Shown here: positions 54,492-63,432 of the stretch, in pieces
How positions within the stretch are numbered: the first letter of the stretch is position 1
Layout: each line of letters begins with the position of its first letter
NCBI GenBank assembly: GCA_044337705.1
Contig: JBIINB010000007.1
Coordinates: forward strand, 1-64,000
DNA: 64,000 nt
Source: JBEISR01 sp044337705
GTDB lineage: Bacteria > Planctomycetota > Planctomycetia > Pirellulales > Pirellulaceae
Direction: 5' to 3'
Program-made: the position numbers and the translations under genes
The notes under the pieces: model-generated
Database searches by the model: none
What the model was told of the DNA's origin: nothing
Seen by the model: the letters and a program-made list of their open reading frames with translations, nothing else

Positions 54492-56210
54492 ATGGCCGTT
54501 CGAAAGCTCGGACAAATCCTGGTCGACATGGGTTTCATCACCGACGAGCAACTGGTGCTGCTGGTGGAAGAGCAGAAGCAGCAGCCAGGGGCGCTGATCG
54601 GGAAAGTCGCCGAGGAGATGGCGCTCATCACCGACAACCAATTGGCTCAGGCGCTGGCCGAGCAGATGAACATGCAGGTGGTGACGCTGGAAGACAACAA
54701 AGTCGCCCCCGATATCCTGGCCAAGATCACCGAATCGATGGCCCAGCTCTATCGCGTCATCCCTGTCAAATTCGACGGCCACACCCTCACGGTCGCCACC
54801 TGCGATCCACAGAATCTGACCACGCAGGATGAACTGAGGACCTTCCTCGGCTATGACATCCAAATGGCCGTCTGCACGGAACGGGAAATCAAGCAGGCGA
54901 TCGAAAAACACTACTCTTCCGACCTGGAGAGTTTCGAGCGGATCGTTAGCGACCTGGCCAAAGACGAAGAACTGTTCGCAGCGGCCAGCAAGATGATGAA
55001 GGACGGCACCTTTGACCTCGACGGGGCCGAAGCCCTGGCCGATAGCGCACCAGTCCGAAAACTCCTGAACCTCGTGCTCCTCCTGGCGATCAAGGATCAC
55101 GCCAGCGATATCCACCTGGAGCCGTTCGAAGACGAATTCCGTATCCGCATCAAGGCAGAAGGGGTCCTATACGAAATGGTCCCCCCACCTCGCCACTTGG
55201 CCTTCGCCATCACCACCCGCATCAAAGTGATGGCCAACCTCGATATCGCCGAACGGCGACTCCCCCAGGACGGCCGAATCGAACTGATGGTGGGAGGCCA
55301 CCCGGTCGACCTCCGCGTCTCCGTCCTGCCCACCCTTTTTGGTGAGTCGGTCGTGATGCGAGTCCTCGACCGCTCCGTCGTCTCGCTCGACCTGGCCAAG
55401 GTCGGCATGAATGCCTCGACCCTGGAAACCTTTCGCAAGATCATCGAACGACCCAACGGCATCATCCTGGTCACCGGCCCCACCGGTTCCGGGAAGACCA
55501 CCACGCTCTACTCGGCCCTCAGCGAACTCAACCACATCGAAGACAAGCTGATCACCACCGAAGATCCGGTCGAATACGATATCGACGGCATTGTCCAAAT
55601 CCCCATCGACCACGACATCGGCGTCACCTTCGCCTCCTGCCTCCGCGCTATCCTCCGCCAGGATCCAGACAAAATCCTCGTCGGGGAAATCCGCGATCTG
55701 GAGACGGCCGAGATCGCGGTGCAAGCCTCTTTAACTGGGCACTTGGTTTTCAGTACACTCCACACGAACGATGCGCCCAGCACCATCACACGTATGAAGG
55801 ATATGGGAATCCCCACCTTCTTGATCACGGCGACCGTCGAAGCCATTCTGGCTCAACGGCTGGTCCGACGGATCTGCACCAAATGCCGGGAAGAGACCGA
55901 ACCACCGCACGAGATGCTGATGGACCTGGGATTCGACCCCAACAATTTGGGGGATAAGAAGTTTTACCGAGGAGCCGGATGCGATGCCTGCAACAACACC
56001 GGCTACAAAGGGCGCATCGGGCTGTTTGAGCTGATGATTCTCAATGACGAACTGCGGGACATGATCATGACCAACTCCACCACCGACGATCTGCGCAACC
56101 GAGCCGCTGCGGGAGGCATGGTGACGCTCCGGGAGTACGGCCTGAAGTATGTCCTGGAGGGGATCACCACCGCCGACGAAGTGGTCCGCGAGACGGTTTT
56201 GGACGGATAG
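54492..56210 (+). CDS. pilB: PilB/GspE-type assembly ATPase (second copy)
   Basis: A 572-residue ATPase homologous to the first PilB-like protein but clearly diverged. The ATG at 54492 has AGGGA about nine bases upstream. The N-terminal GspE domain (MAVRKLGQILVDMGFITDEQ) precedes Walker A GPTGSGKTTT near residue 331, Asp box TEDPVEYDIDGIVQIPID, Walker B ILVGEIRDLETAE, and His box STLHTNDAPSTITRM. The zinc pair CTKCR..CDACN is present. It is 77 bases after pilT and 263 before pilC. Which of the two PilB-like proteins is the main extension motor is not decidable from sequence alone. Confidence 0.92.
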   Translation: MAVRKLGQILVDMGFITDEQLVLLVEEQKQQPGALIGKVAEEMALITDNQLAQALAEQMNMQVVTLEDNKVAPDILAKITESMAQLYRVIPVKFDGHTLTVATCDPQNLTTQDELRTFLGYDIQMAVCTEREIKQAIEKHYSSDLESFERIVSDLAKDEELFAAASKMMKDGTFDLDGAEALADSAPVRKLLNLVLLLAIKDHASDIHLEPFEDEFRIRIKAEGVLYEMVPPPRHLAFAITTRIKVMANLDIAERRLPQDGRIELMVGGHPVDLRVSVLPTLFGESVVMRVLDRSVVSLDLAKVGMNASTLETFRKIIERPNGIILVTGPTGSGKTTTLYSALSELNHIEDKLITTEDPVEYDIDGIVQIPIDHDIGVTFASCLRAILRQDPDKILVGEIRDLETAEIAVQASLTGHLVFSTLHTNDAPSTITRMKDMGIPTFLITATVEAILAQRLVRRICTKCREETEPPHEMLMDLGFDPNNLGDKKFYRGAGCDACNNTGYKGRIGLFELMILNDELRDMIMTNSTTDDLRNRAAAGGMVTLREYGLKYVLEGITTADEVVRETVLDG

Positions 56211-56473
56211 CCGATCCATCGGCCGCAGGTTTCCGAGCGATGCGGGTCCCTTTTCTCGCCGCTTTCCCGTCCAAAACCGCGAAAAATTCGACGAATTCCG
56301 GCATTCTGCCAACCATAATCACAAGTCGCCTGGAGATGCCCGCAAGGCCCTTATCCAGTTCGGGCGAAGCCCATCGATCGCTTGTCCCCAATACACCGAC
56401 ACCTTCTGGTGGCCGATGCATTCCACGGCCACCGCACCTGTGAAGTCTTCCGAAATCAGCAGGAAACCGAGCC

Positions 56474-57925
56474 ATGCCGATCTTCCAATTCGAAGCAATG
56501 GACCGCACCGGACAGGAAATCAAGGACGTTATCGAGGCGGCCAACGAAGAAGAAGCACAGTCTACCATCCGGCAGATGGGCTATTTCGTCACCAAGATTT
56601 CGATGAAAAAGGGAGCCGACGCCAAAGCGGCCCCAGGTGCGAAAAAGAAACGCCCCTTCGCTCTGGGTGGGGCCAAGACCAAGCACATCTGCACCTTCAC
56701 CCGGCAGCTTTCCATCCTTCAGGATGCAGGTCTGCCAATCCTTCGCAGCCTGAAGATTCTGGAAAACAACCAGAAACCGGGCAAGCTGAAGAACGCTCTG
56801 ATGGACGTCTGCGATGAGATCGAAACCGGTTCGACTCTCTCGGAGGCGATGTCCAAATGCCCCAAGGTCTTTAGCCGACTCTACGTGAACATGATCAAGG
56901 CCGGGGAGGCGGGGGGTGCTCTGGAAACAATTCTGCAGCGTTTGTCGGACTTCCTGGAAAGCGCCGAATCGCTGAAGCGGAAGGTGAAAGGGGCGATGAT
57001 CTACCCGGTGGTGGTGGTGCTGGTCGCGTGCGGCATCCTCACCTTCATCATGTGGAAGATCGTTCCCACCTTCAAAAAGATGTTCGAGGAATTCGAACTG
57101 AAACTGCCCCCACCCACCCAGCTGCTGATCGCAATGAGCGATTACGTGGTGAACTACTGGTTCCTTCTGCTTTTGGTGCCGATCGGCTACCTGATGGTGA
57201 TGAAGCTGATTCGAAAATTTCGGCATGGCCGAATGGGCTACGACATGTTCATTCTCAAGGTGCCGGTCTTCGGGAACCTGATCGAAAAGAACATTCTTGC
57301 CAGAACCACTCGAACCCTCGGAACGCTGGTCACCAGCGGTGTTCCGATTCTCGAAGCGCTCAACATCACCAAGGAAACAGCCAACAATGCGCTGTTTGAG
57401 CGGATTTTCAGCAAGGTGATCGAATCGATCCGCGAGGGGGATGTCATCAGCAAGCCGATGCAGAAATACTCCAGCCCCGGCTTTCACCCAATGGCCCTTT
57501 TCTTCTGGGCCCTTATGGGCTCCTTCCCTGGAGTGATGGTGCTGTCGGTCGCGCTCACCGCCGGCCGTGGACTCAACTCTGGGAAGAACAAAGGCACCTC
57601 CGAAAGCCTCACCTACATGGGCGGCTACATGATCCTGCTAGGGATGGTTTTTGCCGGCCTCTTTTATGTGATGAAGATGAAAAAGCGAGTGATCGACGAC
57701 CTAGTGGTCAACATGGTCGACGTCGGTGAAGAGACCGGCGAACTCGACACGATGCTCTACAAGGTCGCCGACAACTACGACGAAGAAGTGCGCGTGATGA
57801 CCGAAGGATTGACCAAGCTGATCGAACCGCTCTTGATCGTCTTCCTTGGGCTGGCGGTCGGCTTCATCGTCATTTCGCTCTTCATGCCGCTGGTCAGTCT
57901 GATCACCAGCCTCAGCAGCAAGTAA
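56474..57925 (+). CDS. pilC: Pilus inner-membrane platform PilC/GspF with an insertion
   Basis: A 483-residue membrane protein with AGGAAA seven bases before the ATG. The two GspF domains are clear: LSILQDAGLPILRSLKIL near 80-97 and TLGTLVTSGVPILEALNITK near 281-300, with the platform helices VVVVLVACGILTFIMWKI and LIVFLGLAVGFIVISLF. Between PMQK (328-331) and DDLVVNMVDVGEETG (408-422) there is an extra stretch of about 75 residues with two hydrophobic helices (about 341-361 and 382-400), making it longer than typical 400-residue PilC. It positions the ATPases under the pilus. Confidence 0.93.
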   Translation: MPIFQFEAMDRTGQEIKDVIEAANEEEAQSTIRQMGYFVTKISMKKGADAKAAPGAKKKRPFALGGAKTKHICTFTRQLSILQDAGLPILRSLKILENNQKPGKLKNALMDVCDEIETGSTLSEAMSKCPKVFSRLYVNMIKAGEAGGALETILQRLSDFLESAESLKRKVKGAMIYPVVVVLVACGILTFIMWKIVPTFKKMFEEFELKLPPPTQLLIAMSDYVVNYWFLLLLVPIGYLMVMKLIRKFRHGRMGYDMFILKVPVFGNLIEKNILARTTRTLGTLVTSGVPILEALNITKETANNALFERIFSKVIESIREGDVISKPMQKYSSPGFHPMALFFWALMGSFPGVMVLSVALTAGRGLNSGKNKGTSESLTYMGGYMILLGMVFAGLFYVMKMKKRVIDDLVVNMVDVGEETGELDTMLYKVADNYDEEVRVMTEGLTKLIEPLLIVFLGLAVGFIVISLFMPLVSLITSLSSK

Positions 57926-58074
57926 GAGGGACGAGCGACGAACGATTCGCCCAAGGTGCTTTCTGGCCAAGCGATCGCCAGGAAGCACCGGCGGGATTCG
58001 GGACAAACAAGACGTCGGAACATCCAAACCCAAACATCCAACTGACGATTCCCCTGGCGGGAGGCACCCTGGCG

Positions 58075-59157
58075 ATGATGAGATCCAATCGAAGTCGGCA
58101 AGCAGCTCGGCACGCATTCACTCTGGTCGAAATCCTAGTAGCGATCGGGATCCTGGTGCTGCTGGCTGCCATCGCCACCCCCGTGGCACTCAATGCCCTG
58201 AAGTCCGCTCAAGCCTCGGCACTGAAAATGGAAGTCAACGGGCTGGCCGATGCGATCGAGCAGTACCGGTCGAAGTATGGCGACTACCCGCCCGATGGCA
58301 GCAACTGGACCATTCTTGAACGCCACTGCCGCAAGGCGTTCCCGCAGATTTTGCAAACGGAACTGAACCTGTTGCGACGGGATATTCTGGCGTCGCTGAA
58401 CTACACGGGGCCTGCGATCCCATCGGCAGACCTAGAAGGGTTTCGGGCGATGAATCCCGCCGAAGCACTCGTCTTCTTCCTGGGTGGCTTCAGCAGAAAT
58501 CCACAGCGACCTTTCACCGGCCCCGGAGGCCCCTTCGCTCTGGTCCCCGGCAGCACGACGGCCTACCAGTACAACCCAGCCCGCGAAAACGCCTTCTATG
58601 AATTCAACTCAGGCCAGCTGACGCTGACCCAGACCGCCTTTGGCAACGCCACCGTCACGGTCAGCAACGATGAATCGCGATTCCAGACCGGTACTTCCAG
58701 TCAAGGTGACCCGAACGATCTTTTGCCAGTTTATCTCGACAAGTACCAACGAGCCCCAATCGTGTACTTCGACAGCCGCACCTACGCGATTCCGGATCCC
58801 AACGCCACTGGAAACAGCGTGATCTATGTCAACCGTGTCTCGTCGCCCCAGTTCGGGACGGCGGTGCCTTATCTGTCGGATGAGATGAACACCACGATCG
58901 CTCCCTCACAGAATTACTTTCAGAACAAGCAATCGTTCCAGATCGTCAGTGCCGGACTCGATGGGATCTACAGCGATGCGCTCGGGGTTTTCACTTCCAC
59001 TTCAACGCCCAACATCGGCACAGGCGACTTGCAGGTGTATCAGCGAAATATGAAGACCGCTTCGAAGTCGACCTCCAATACCTACGACAACACCTCTAAC
59101 TTTTCGGACATGGCGCGGCTTGGCGATGTGGCCCGCAAGTCGCTGACGTCGGATTGA
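58075..59157 (+). CDS. Pseudopilin-like protein 1
   Basis: A 360-residue protein with a prepilin-type leader RSRQAARHA then FTLVEILVAIGILVLLAAIA. The processing site is after Ala14 (A-F rather than the usual G-F), and Glu at +5 is kept. A typical GspG/PilE-like helix follows (LKMEVNGLADAIEQYRSKYG), then a large C-terminal domain (DYPPDGSNW onward, about 280 residues) with a repeated YxxN/QxF pattern, far larger than in classical pilins. GGGAGG lies about ten bases before the start. It is the first of four pseudopilin genes. Confidence 0.87.
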   Translation: MMRSNRSRQAARHAFTLVEILVAIGILVLLAAIATPVALNALKSAQASALKMEVNGLADAIEQYRSKYGDYPPDGSNWTILERHCRKAFPQILQTELNLLRRDILASLNYTGPAIPSADLEGFRAMNPAEALVFFLGGFSRNPQRPFTGPGGPFALVPGSTTAYQYNPARENAFYEFNSGQLTLTQTAFGNATVTVSNDESRFQTGTSSQGDPNDLLPVYLDKYQRAPIVYFDSRTYAIPDPNATGNSVIYVNRVSSPQFGTAVPYLSDEMNTTIAPSQNYFQNKQSFQIVSAGLDGIYSDALGVFTSTSTPNIGTGDLQVYQRNMKTASKSTSNTYDNTSNFSDMARLGDVARKSLTSD

Positions 59158-59234
59158 TTTGCCAGACGAAGGATCAAAGCATCGACCGGACGACTGCGGA
59201 ATAGGCTCGAGTTTGGTGAGAAGGGTAGGGGACC

Positions 59235-60341
59235 ATGGAACGAATAGGGAAAGGACGAAGCGAGAAAAGCCGAAAGGCTGGCCGGCGCCCTGCGTTCACG
59301 CTGGTCGAATTGCTGGTGGCGATCTCCATCATCGTCATCCTCGCTTCGTTGACGATGGTTGCCTTGCGCGGAGCCCAGCAGGACGTTCTGGAATCCAAGA
59401 CCCGTTCTACCATCGCCAAGATCCACGAAGTCCTCGCCTCCAAGTGGGAAGGCTACCTGTCGCGACCGCTGCCGCTGAAACTTCCCACCGTCGCCTTTCA
59501 GGCCGATCCCACCAGCGGCCAGAGAGCTCTTTCGGGTAGGGAAATGGCCCGCCTTCGCCTCTCTGCCATTCGCGATTTGATGCGGATGGAGATGCCGGAT
59601 CGGCTGACCGATCTGAGAGGACCAACGCTACTGCACGCGAGAATTTTCGAAGGCACGACGAATCTCACCAATTTCCCGATCTTCGTTCCAGCCCCTGCAA
59701 CCCTGCGCAGACTGAACGAAATCGTGACGACTGCGACAGCAGATTTTAACTTCAACGCCGAACTTCTTTACTATCTGGTAGCCAACACGTCGTACCAGAA
59801 TTCCAGCGCCTTGGAACTGTTTCGCCCCAGCGAGATCGGGGATACCGATAACGACAACATGCTGGAGTTCATCGATGCCTGGGGTAAACCGATCCAGTGG
59901 ATTCGCTGGCCAGCCGGGTTGGAAGGAGCCAGCAGCCCCTTCGATCTGGACGATCCGTTTGTCGGCAATGCGATTGGATCAGAGACTTCCAAAGATCCTT
60001 TGGACCCTCTGAGTGCCGATCTTTATTTCGACCCGGCATTTCTTCCAAAGACCCCGATCGCCCGGCCCGGCTCGGGAACATTCCCGTTGGTCTATTCATT
60101 AGGTCCCGACGGCGCGAACGGATTGCAAGTCGACTTAATGGGTCTTCCAGCTGGTTCCGCCAGTCCTATGTGGCCACTGGCGGGTATGACGCTTCCTGCA
60201 GGCTATCCTCAGTCCTTCTTCTACCCCGACCCCTATCACCCTAGGCTTGGACCGGTGTCGGAGCGGTTGGGTGCGGTGATCAATTCGAATGAGGCCGCTG
60301 ACAACATCAGCAACTTCGACCAGTTTGGAGAGTCGCTATGA
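59235..60341 (+). CDS. Pseudopilin-like protein 2
   Basis: A 368-residue protein with leader RKAGRRPA then FTLVELLVAISIIVILASLT. Ala again occupies the -1 position of the cleavage site; Glu+5 is present. A large C-terminal domain (about 300 residues, WEGYLSRPLPLKLPTVAFQA onward) ends in a recognisable date/page-like pattern FYPDPYHPRLGPVSERLGAV. Its stop overlaps the next gene's ATG by 4 bases. Confidence 0.85.
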   Translation: MERIGKGRSEKSRKAGRRPAFTLVELLVAISIIVILASLTMVALRGAQQDVLESKTRSTIAKIHEVLASKWEGYLSRPLPLKLPTVAFQADPTSGQRALSGREMARLRLSAIRDLMRMEMPDRLTDLRGPTLLHARIFEGTTNLTNFPIFVPAPATLRRLNEIVTTATADFNFNAELLYYLVANTSYQNSSALELFRPSEIGDTDNDNMLEFIDAWGKPIQWIRWPAGLEGASSPFDLDDPFVGNAIGSETSKDPLDPLSADLYFDPAFLPKTPIARPGSGTFPLVYSLGPDGANGLQVDLMGLPAGSASPMWPLAGMTLPAGYPQSFFYPDPYHPRLGPVSERLGAVINSNEAADNISNFDQFGESL

Positions 60342-61678
60342 CCTGCTTGCTGGACTGTCCAAAGGGCAATCGGCGTGGTGTGACGCTGGTGGAACTGCTG
60401 ATCGTGATCGGGATCACCTCCCTGATCGCTGCAGTGGCACTGCCATCGGTCAAGACGTTGCTGAAGGATCGTAAGACCAACCAAGCGGCGATCCTGGTGC
60501 GCGGGTTTATCGAATCGGCCAAGGCGATGGCCATCGCCAAGGGGCGTGATGTGGCCGTGGTGCTGGAGCGGATGAGCGACGCCGGGGATTACAACTTCGC
60601 CAACAATACCTGGTTCAGCACCGACGCGCGCGACTTGCATCGCAATACGGCGATCAGACTTAGCCTTGCCGAAGTGCTGCCGCCCTACACGGGTGATCTC
60701 GACAACAGCACATGCTTGATCCCAAACATCCCGGGAGCGCCCCCAAGTCGCGTCGATATCAATCTGATCCAAAACCCCACACTGGTTTCGTTATTCAATG
60801 CGGATGTTCTCGATAAGATCGCGTTTGGAAGTCGCACCACCACGCTGCAGATCAATTCCGAAGCTTCGATCCTCAACAATACCGCTAACGACCTGACGGC
60901 GACGGGGGGACCACCTCCCTGGACCGCCTGGATCCGGTTCTTCAACGGGCGGACAGCCAATTTCGATCTTGCCAACCAGGCAATCGTACCGCTGACCTTC
61001 GATCCGACCACCTTTCGCATCTACTGCAAGCCGCGGCGCCTCTATTCCAAGCCGCTCCAGTTGCCCAAGGGAACGTGCATCGATCTGGGCTTCAGCGGGA
61101 TGGGAATCCGAGGGTTTCGGGATTTGCCACGCGCTGCATCCGCGCCAATTCCCCAATTCCCACTTGACCTTCCGTTCGCAACCCAAGCGATCGACCCCTG
61201 TGGAAAAATCGTTCCGATCAATGGAATGCGACCTACCTACATCGTCTTTGATTCCCAAGGATCGTTATCTTCGATTTACCGCACCGATATCTCTCTGGAT
61301 GCGAATGGCAATCTGGCGATCAAGATGAAAAAATCGATCCCCAGCAAAGATCTTTATCTGCTGATCGGAAAGACGGATAAGGTGGTGTTTCCCGTCGACG
61401 GACTACCGGTTTCCTACACGCCTCCCGCATCGGTAAGCAATCCGCCCCCACCCTTTCCTATCGAACCTGGCATCAATCGAAATCTCTTTGGTGCCTCCAA
61501 CCTGGCGGACAGTACCAGCTACTGGGTGAAGATCCCGGCAACGGGAGGTCAGATATCGATGGCCCCGGTGTTGGCACCCAGCCTGACCCCAAACGCTCAA
61601 GGTATCGTTCCGCTGACAACGGCATTGGCCGAAAGTCGCGGAGCGGCGCAGGCCAGTGTCGATCTGTCGGCTCGCTGA
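60338..61678 (+). CDS. Pseudopilin-like protein 3 (GspH/FimT type)
   Basis: A 446-residue protein overlapping the previous gene (ATGA). Leader NRRG then VTLVELLIVIGITSLIAAVA; Gly is at -1 but Val, not Phe, at +1, and Glu+5 is kept. The segment LVRGFIESAKAMAIAKGRDVAVVLE is the GspH-like start of the globular part. The remainder (about 350 residues) is an enlarged C-terminal domain rich in turns and Pro. It is a minor pilin candidate. Confidence 0.85.
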   Translation: MTCLLDCPKGNRRGVTLVELLIVIGITSLIAAVALPSVKTLLKDRKTNQAAILVRGFIESAKAMAIAKGRDVAVVLERMSDAGDYNFANNTWFSTDARDLHRNTAIRLSLAEVLPPYTGDLDNSTCLIPNIPGAPPSRVDINLIQNPTLVSLFNADVLDKIAFGSRTTTLQINSEASILNNTANDLTATGGPPPWTAWIRFFNGRTANFDLANQAIVPLTFDPTTFRIYCKPRRLYSKPLQLPKGTCIDLGFSGMGIRGFRDLPRAASAPIPQFPLDLPFATQAIDPCGKIVPINGMRPTYIVFDSQGSLSSIYRTDISLDANGNLAIKMKKSIPSKDLYLLIGKTDKVVFPVDGLPVSYTPPASVSNPPPPFPIEPGINRNLFGASNLADSTSYWVKIPATGGQISMAPVLAPSLTPNAQGIVPLTTALAESRGAAQASVDLSAR

Positions 61679-61702
61679 CCCATCCTGGAAAGAAGCGCGA
61701 TC

Positions 61703-63256
61703 ATGCACGCAAGCAAGCCAACTGGCATCACTCCGCTCGATCGGTTCGGCCCGCGCCCCGGGACGACGCTGATGGAAGTTCTGTTTGCCATCGGGATCGT
61801 GCTGGTGGGTCTGGTGGGGATCGCTGCTCTGATCCCGCTTGCGGGCCGTCAGGTAGTCGACAGCAAAACGGCAACTCTAGGTGCCGCCATGGCGCAGAAC
61901 GCCTACCGCGCGATCGAAGCTGCCAACCTGCATGTTCCTTCCACCGATCGCCCCTGGCTGATCGCAAGGGACGACACCAATCACCCGACCGGTCGGCAAT
62001 TCACCGCCTATGGAAGTTTCGAAAGCCTGATCGATGCCGAAGCGACCTGGGTGGCAAACCTGGCGATCAACAATGGAGTTGCCAATACCGTCGCCATTCC
62101 GCTGGCTCGCGCCTACGCCAGCCGGCGCGGGTATTGCATCGATCCGCTGTTCTGGGCCAGCCAGCCGTTCAATGCCACTAGCACCCCTCCGGTTCCTGTG
62201 GAGCAAGCTGCGACGAGCGCCGATTTTCCGTATCGTCGGTCGCGATTCCCCTACTATCACGAACGATTCAATCCGATCGATGGTGTCGATCTGAAGCAAG
62301 GGAAGGTACAGAGGAACCATGAAATTCAGTTTCCCTTGGTTCCCGTTTTCGATGTCGGTGCCCCACCACGGATGACTCGGATCACCTACGCCTCCAGTCC
62401 ATTTGCTCCGTACATTCCAGCCCGCGCCCGATTTGCTGAAAGCATCTTTGCGTCGACCGATGACATCACGAATCCCCTAAGCAACGGGGACCGCAGCCTC
62501 AATGGCATTCGCGGCTACTTCACTCAGGGTGGCACGTTGGCTCAGGGTGCCAATCTGATGCAGGCCGCTAGCAGCCAGGGGATTTCGTGGATGGCGACTC
62601 TCGCGCCGATCGAACAGGCTGGAAGTGCCGTCGCCAATCAGTTCCGCTTGTCGGTGATTCTCTTTGCCAATCGCGACCGCAGTTTTCAGGCGCCGGGGCC
62701 GGAAGTCGACCTCAAGGCACTTCCCAATGCCGAGCAAGTGGCATGGGCGTATCAGCCGGACTTCACGGCAGGCTTGACGAAGTCCCCCATGGGCGCCGCG
62801 GCTCCTTTGAATATCGAATACAGCTACTGTGGTGAGAACGGTTTTGCCGTCGATCTTTACAGCAATAAAGCGTATTCGACTCCCGTCAAGGTAGGCGACT
62901 GGGTGATGCTATCCCGCAGATGGCGCAACACGGCCGACAGCGGGAACCCAATACTGGACGAACTCAATACCGTCCAGCTGCACCGCTGGTACCGCGTCGT
63001 CAGCGCGATGCCGCAGCAAGAATTGGTGGACAGTTTGCCGGTGATGCTACCGCATGTCGATGCGAAGAACATCATACCCCAACCCTCTGATCCGCCGCGC
63101 ATCTACACCCGTCAGAGCGTCCAATTGCTGGGTCCGGACTGGTACTTCCAGTCGCCCCTTGGTTTCCAGGATGGCCGTGAGCGACCGACGCAGGCGACGA
63201 TCGTGCGAGGGGTGTCGGCGGTGTACGAGCGAACGGTGACGATCCCGATGGAGTAA
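61703..63256 (+). CDS. Pseudopilin-like protein 4 (GspI-like, giant)
   Basis: A 517-residue protein with leader PRPG then TTLMEVLFAIGIVLVGLVGI. Gly at -1, Thr at +1 and Glu+5 identify it as a minor pilin, but the globular part (about 470 residues, DSKTATLGAAMAQNAYRAIE onward) is several times longer than in GspI. GGAAAGAAG lies eight bases before the start. Part of the tip complex or an adhesin-like minor pilin are both possible. Confidence 0.82.
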   Translation: MHASKPTGITPLDRFGPRPGTTLMEVLFAIGIVLVGLVGIAALIPLAGRQVVDSKTATLGAAMAQNAYRAIEAANLHVPSTDRPWLIARDDTNHPTGRQFTAYGSFESLIDAEATWVANLAINNGVANTVAIPLARAYASRRGYCIDPLFWASQPFNATSTPPVPVEQAATSADFPYRRSRFPYYHERFNPIDGVDLKQGKVQRNHEIQFPLVPVFDVGAPPRMTRITYASSPFAPYIPARARFAESIFASTDDITNPLSNGDRSLNGIRGYFTQGGTLAQGANLMQAASSQGISWMATLAPIEQAGSAVANQFRLSVILFANRDRSFQAPGPEVDLKALPNAEQVAWAYQPDFTAGLTKSPMGAAAPLNIEYSYCGENGFAVDLYSNKAYSTPVKVGDWVMLSRRWRNTADSGNPILDELNTVQLHRWYRVVSAMPQQELVDSLPVMLPHVDAKNIIPQPSDPPRIYTRQSVQLLGPDWYFQSPLGFQDGRERPTQATIVRGVSAVYERTVTIPME

Positions 63257-63432
63257 TGCGGCTGGATGCCCAGGACTACTGGATGACCAGTGCGGCTGAT
63301 TAGCGACGCTGGTGGTCGAGCTTATCGGGCAGCCGATGATCGCCAGGATGTTTCGAATGCAGATGTGTGTCGGTGGATTCGGTTCGGATCGATCGAAAAG
63401 GCCATCTTGAGGATGGCAAAGGCAGGTGAAAG

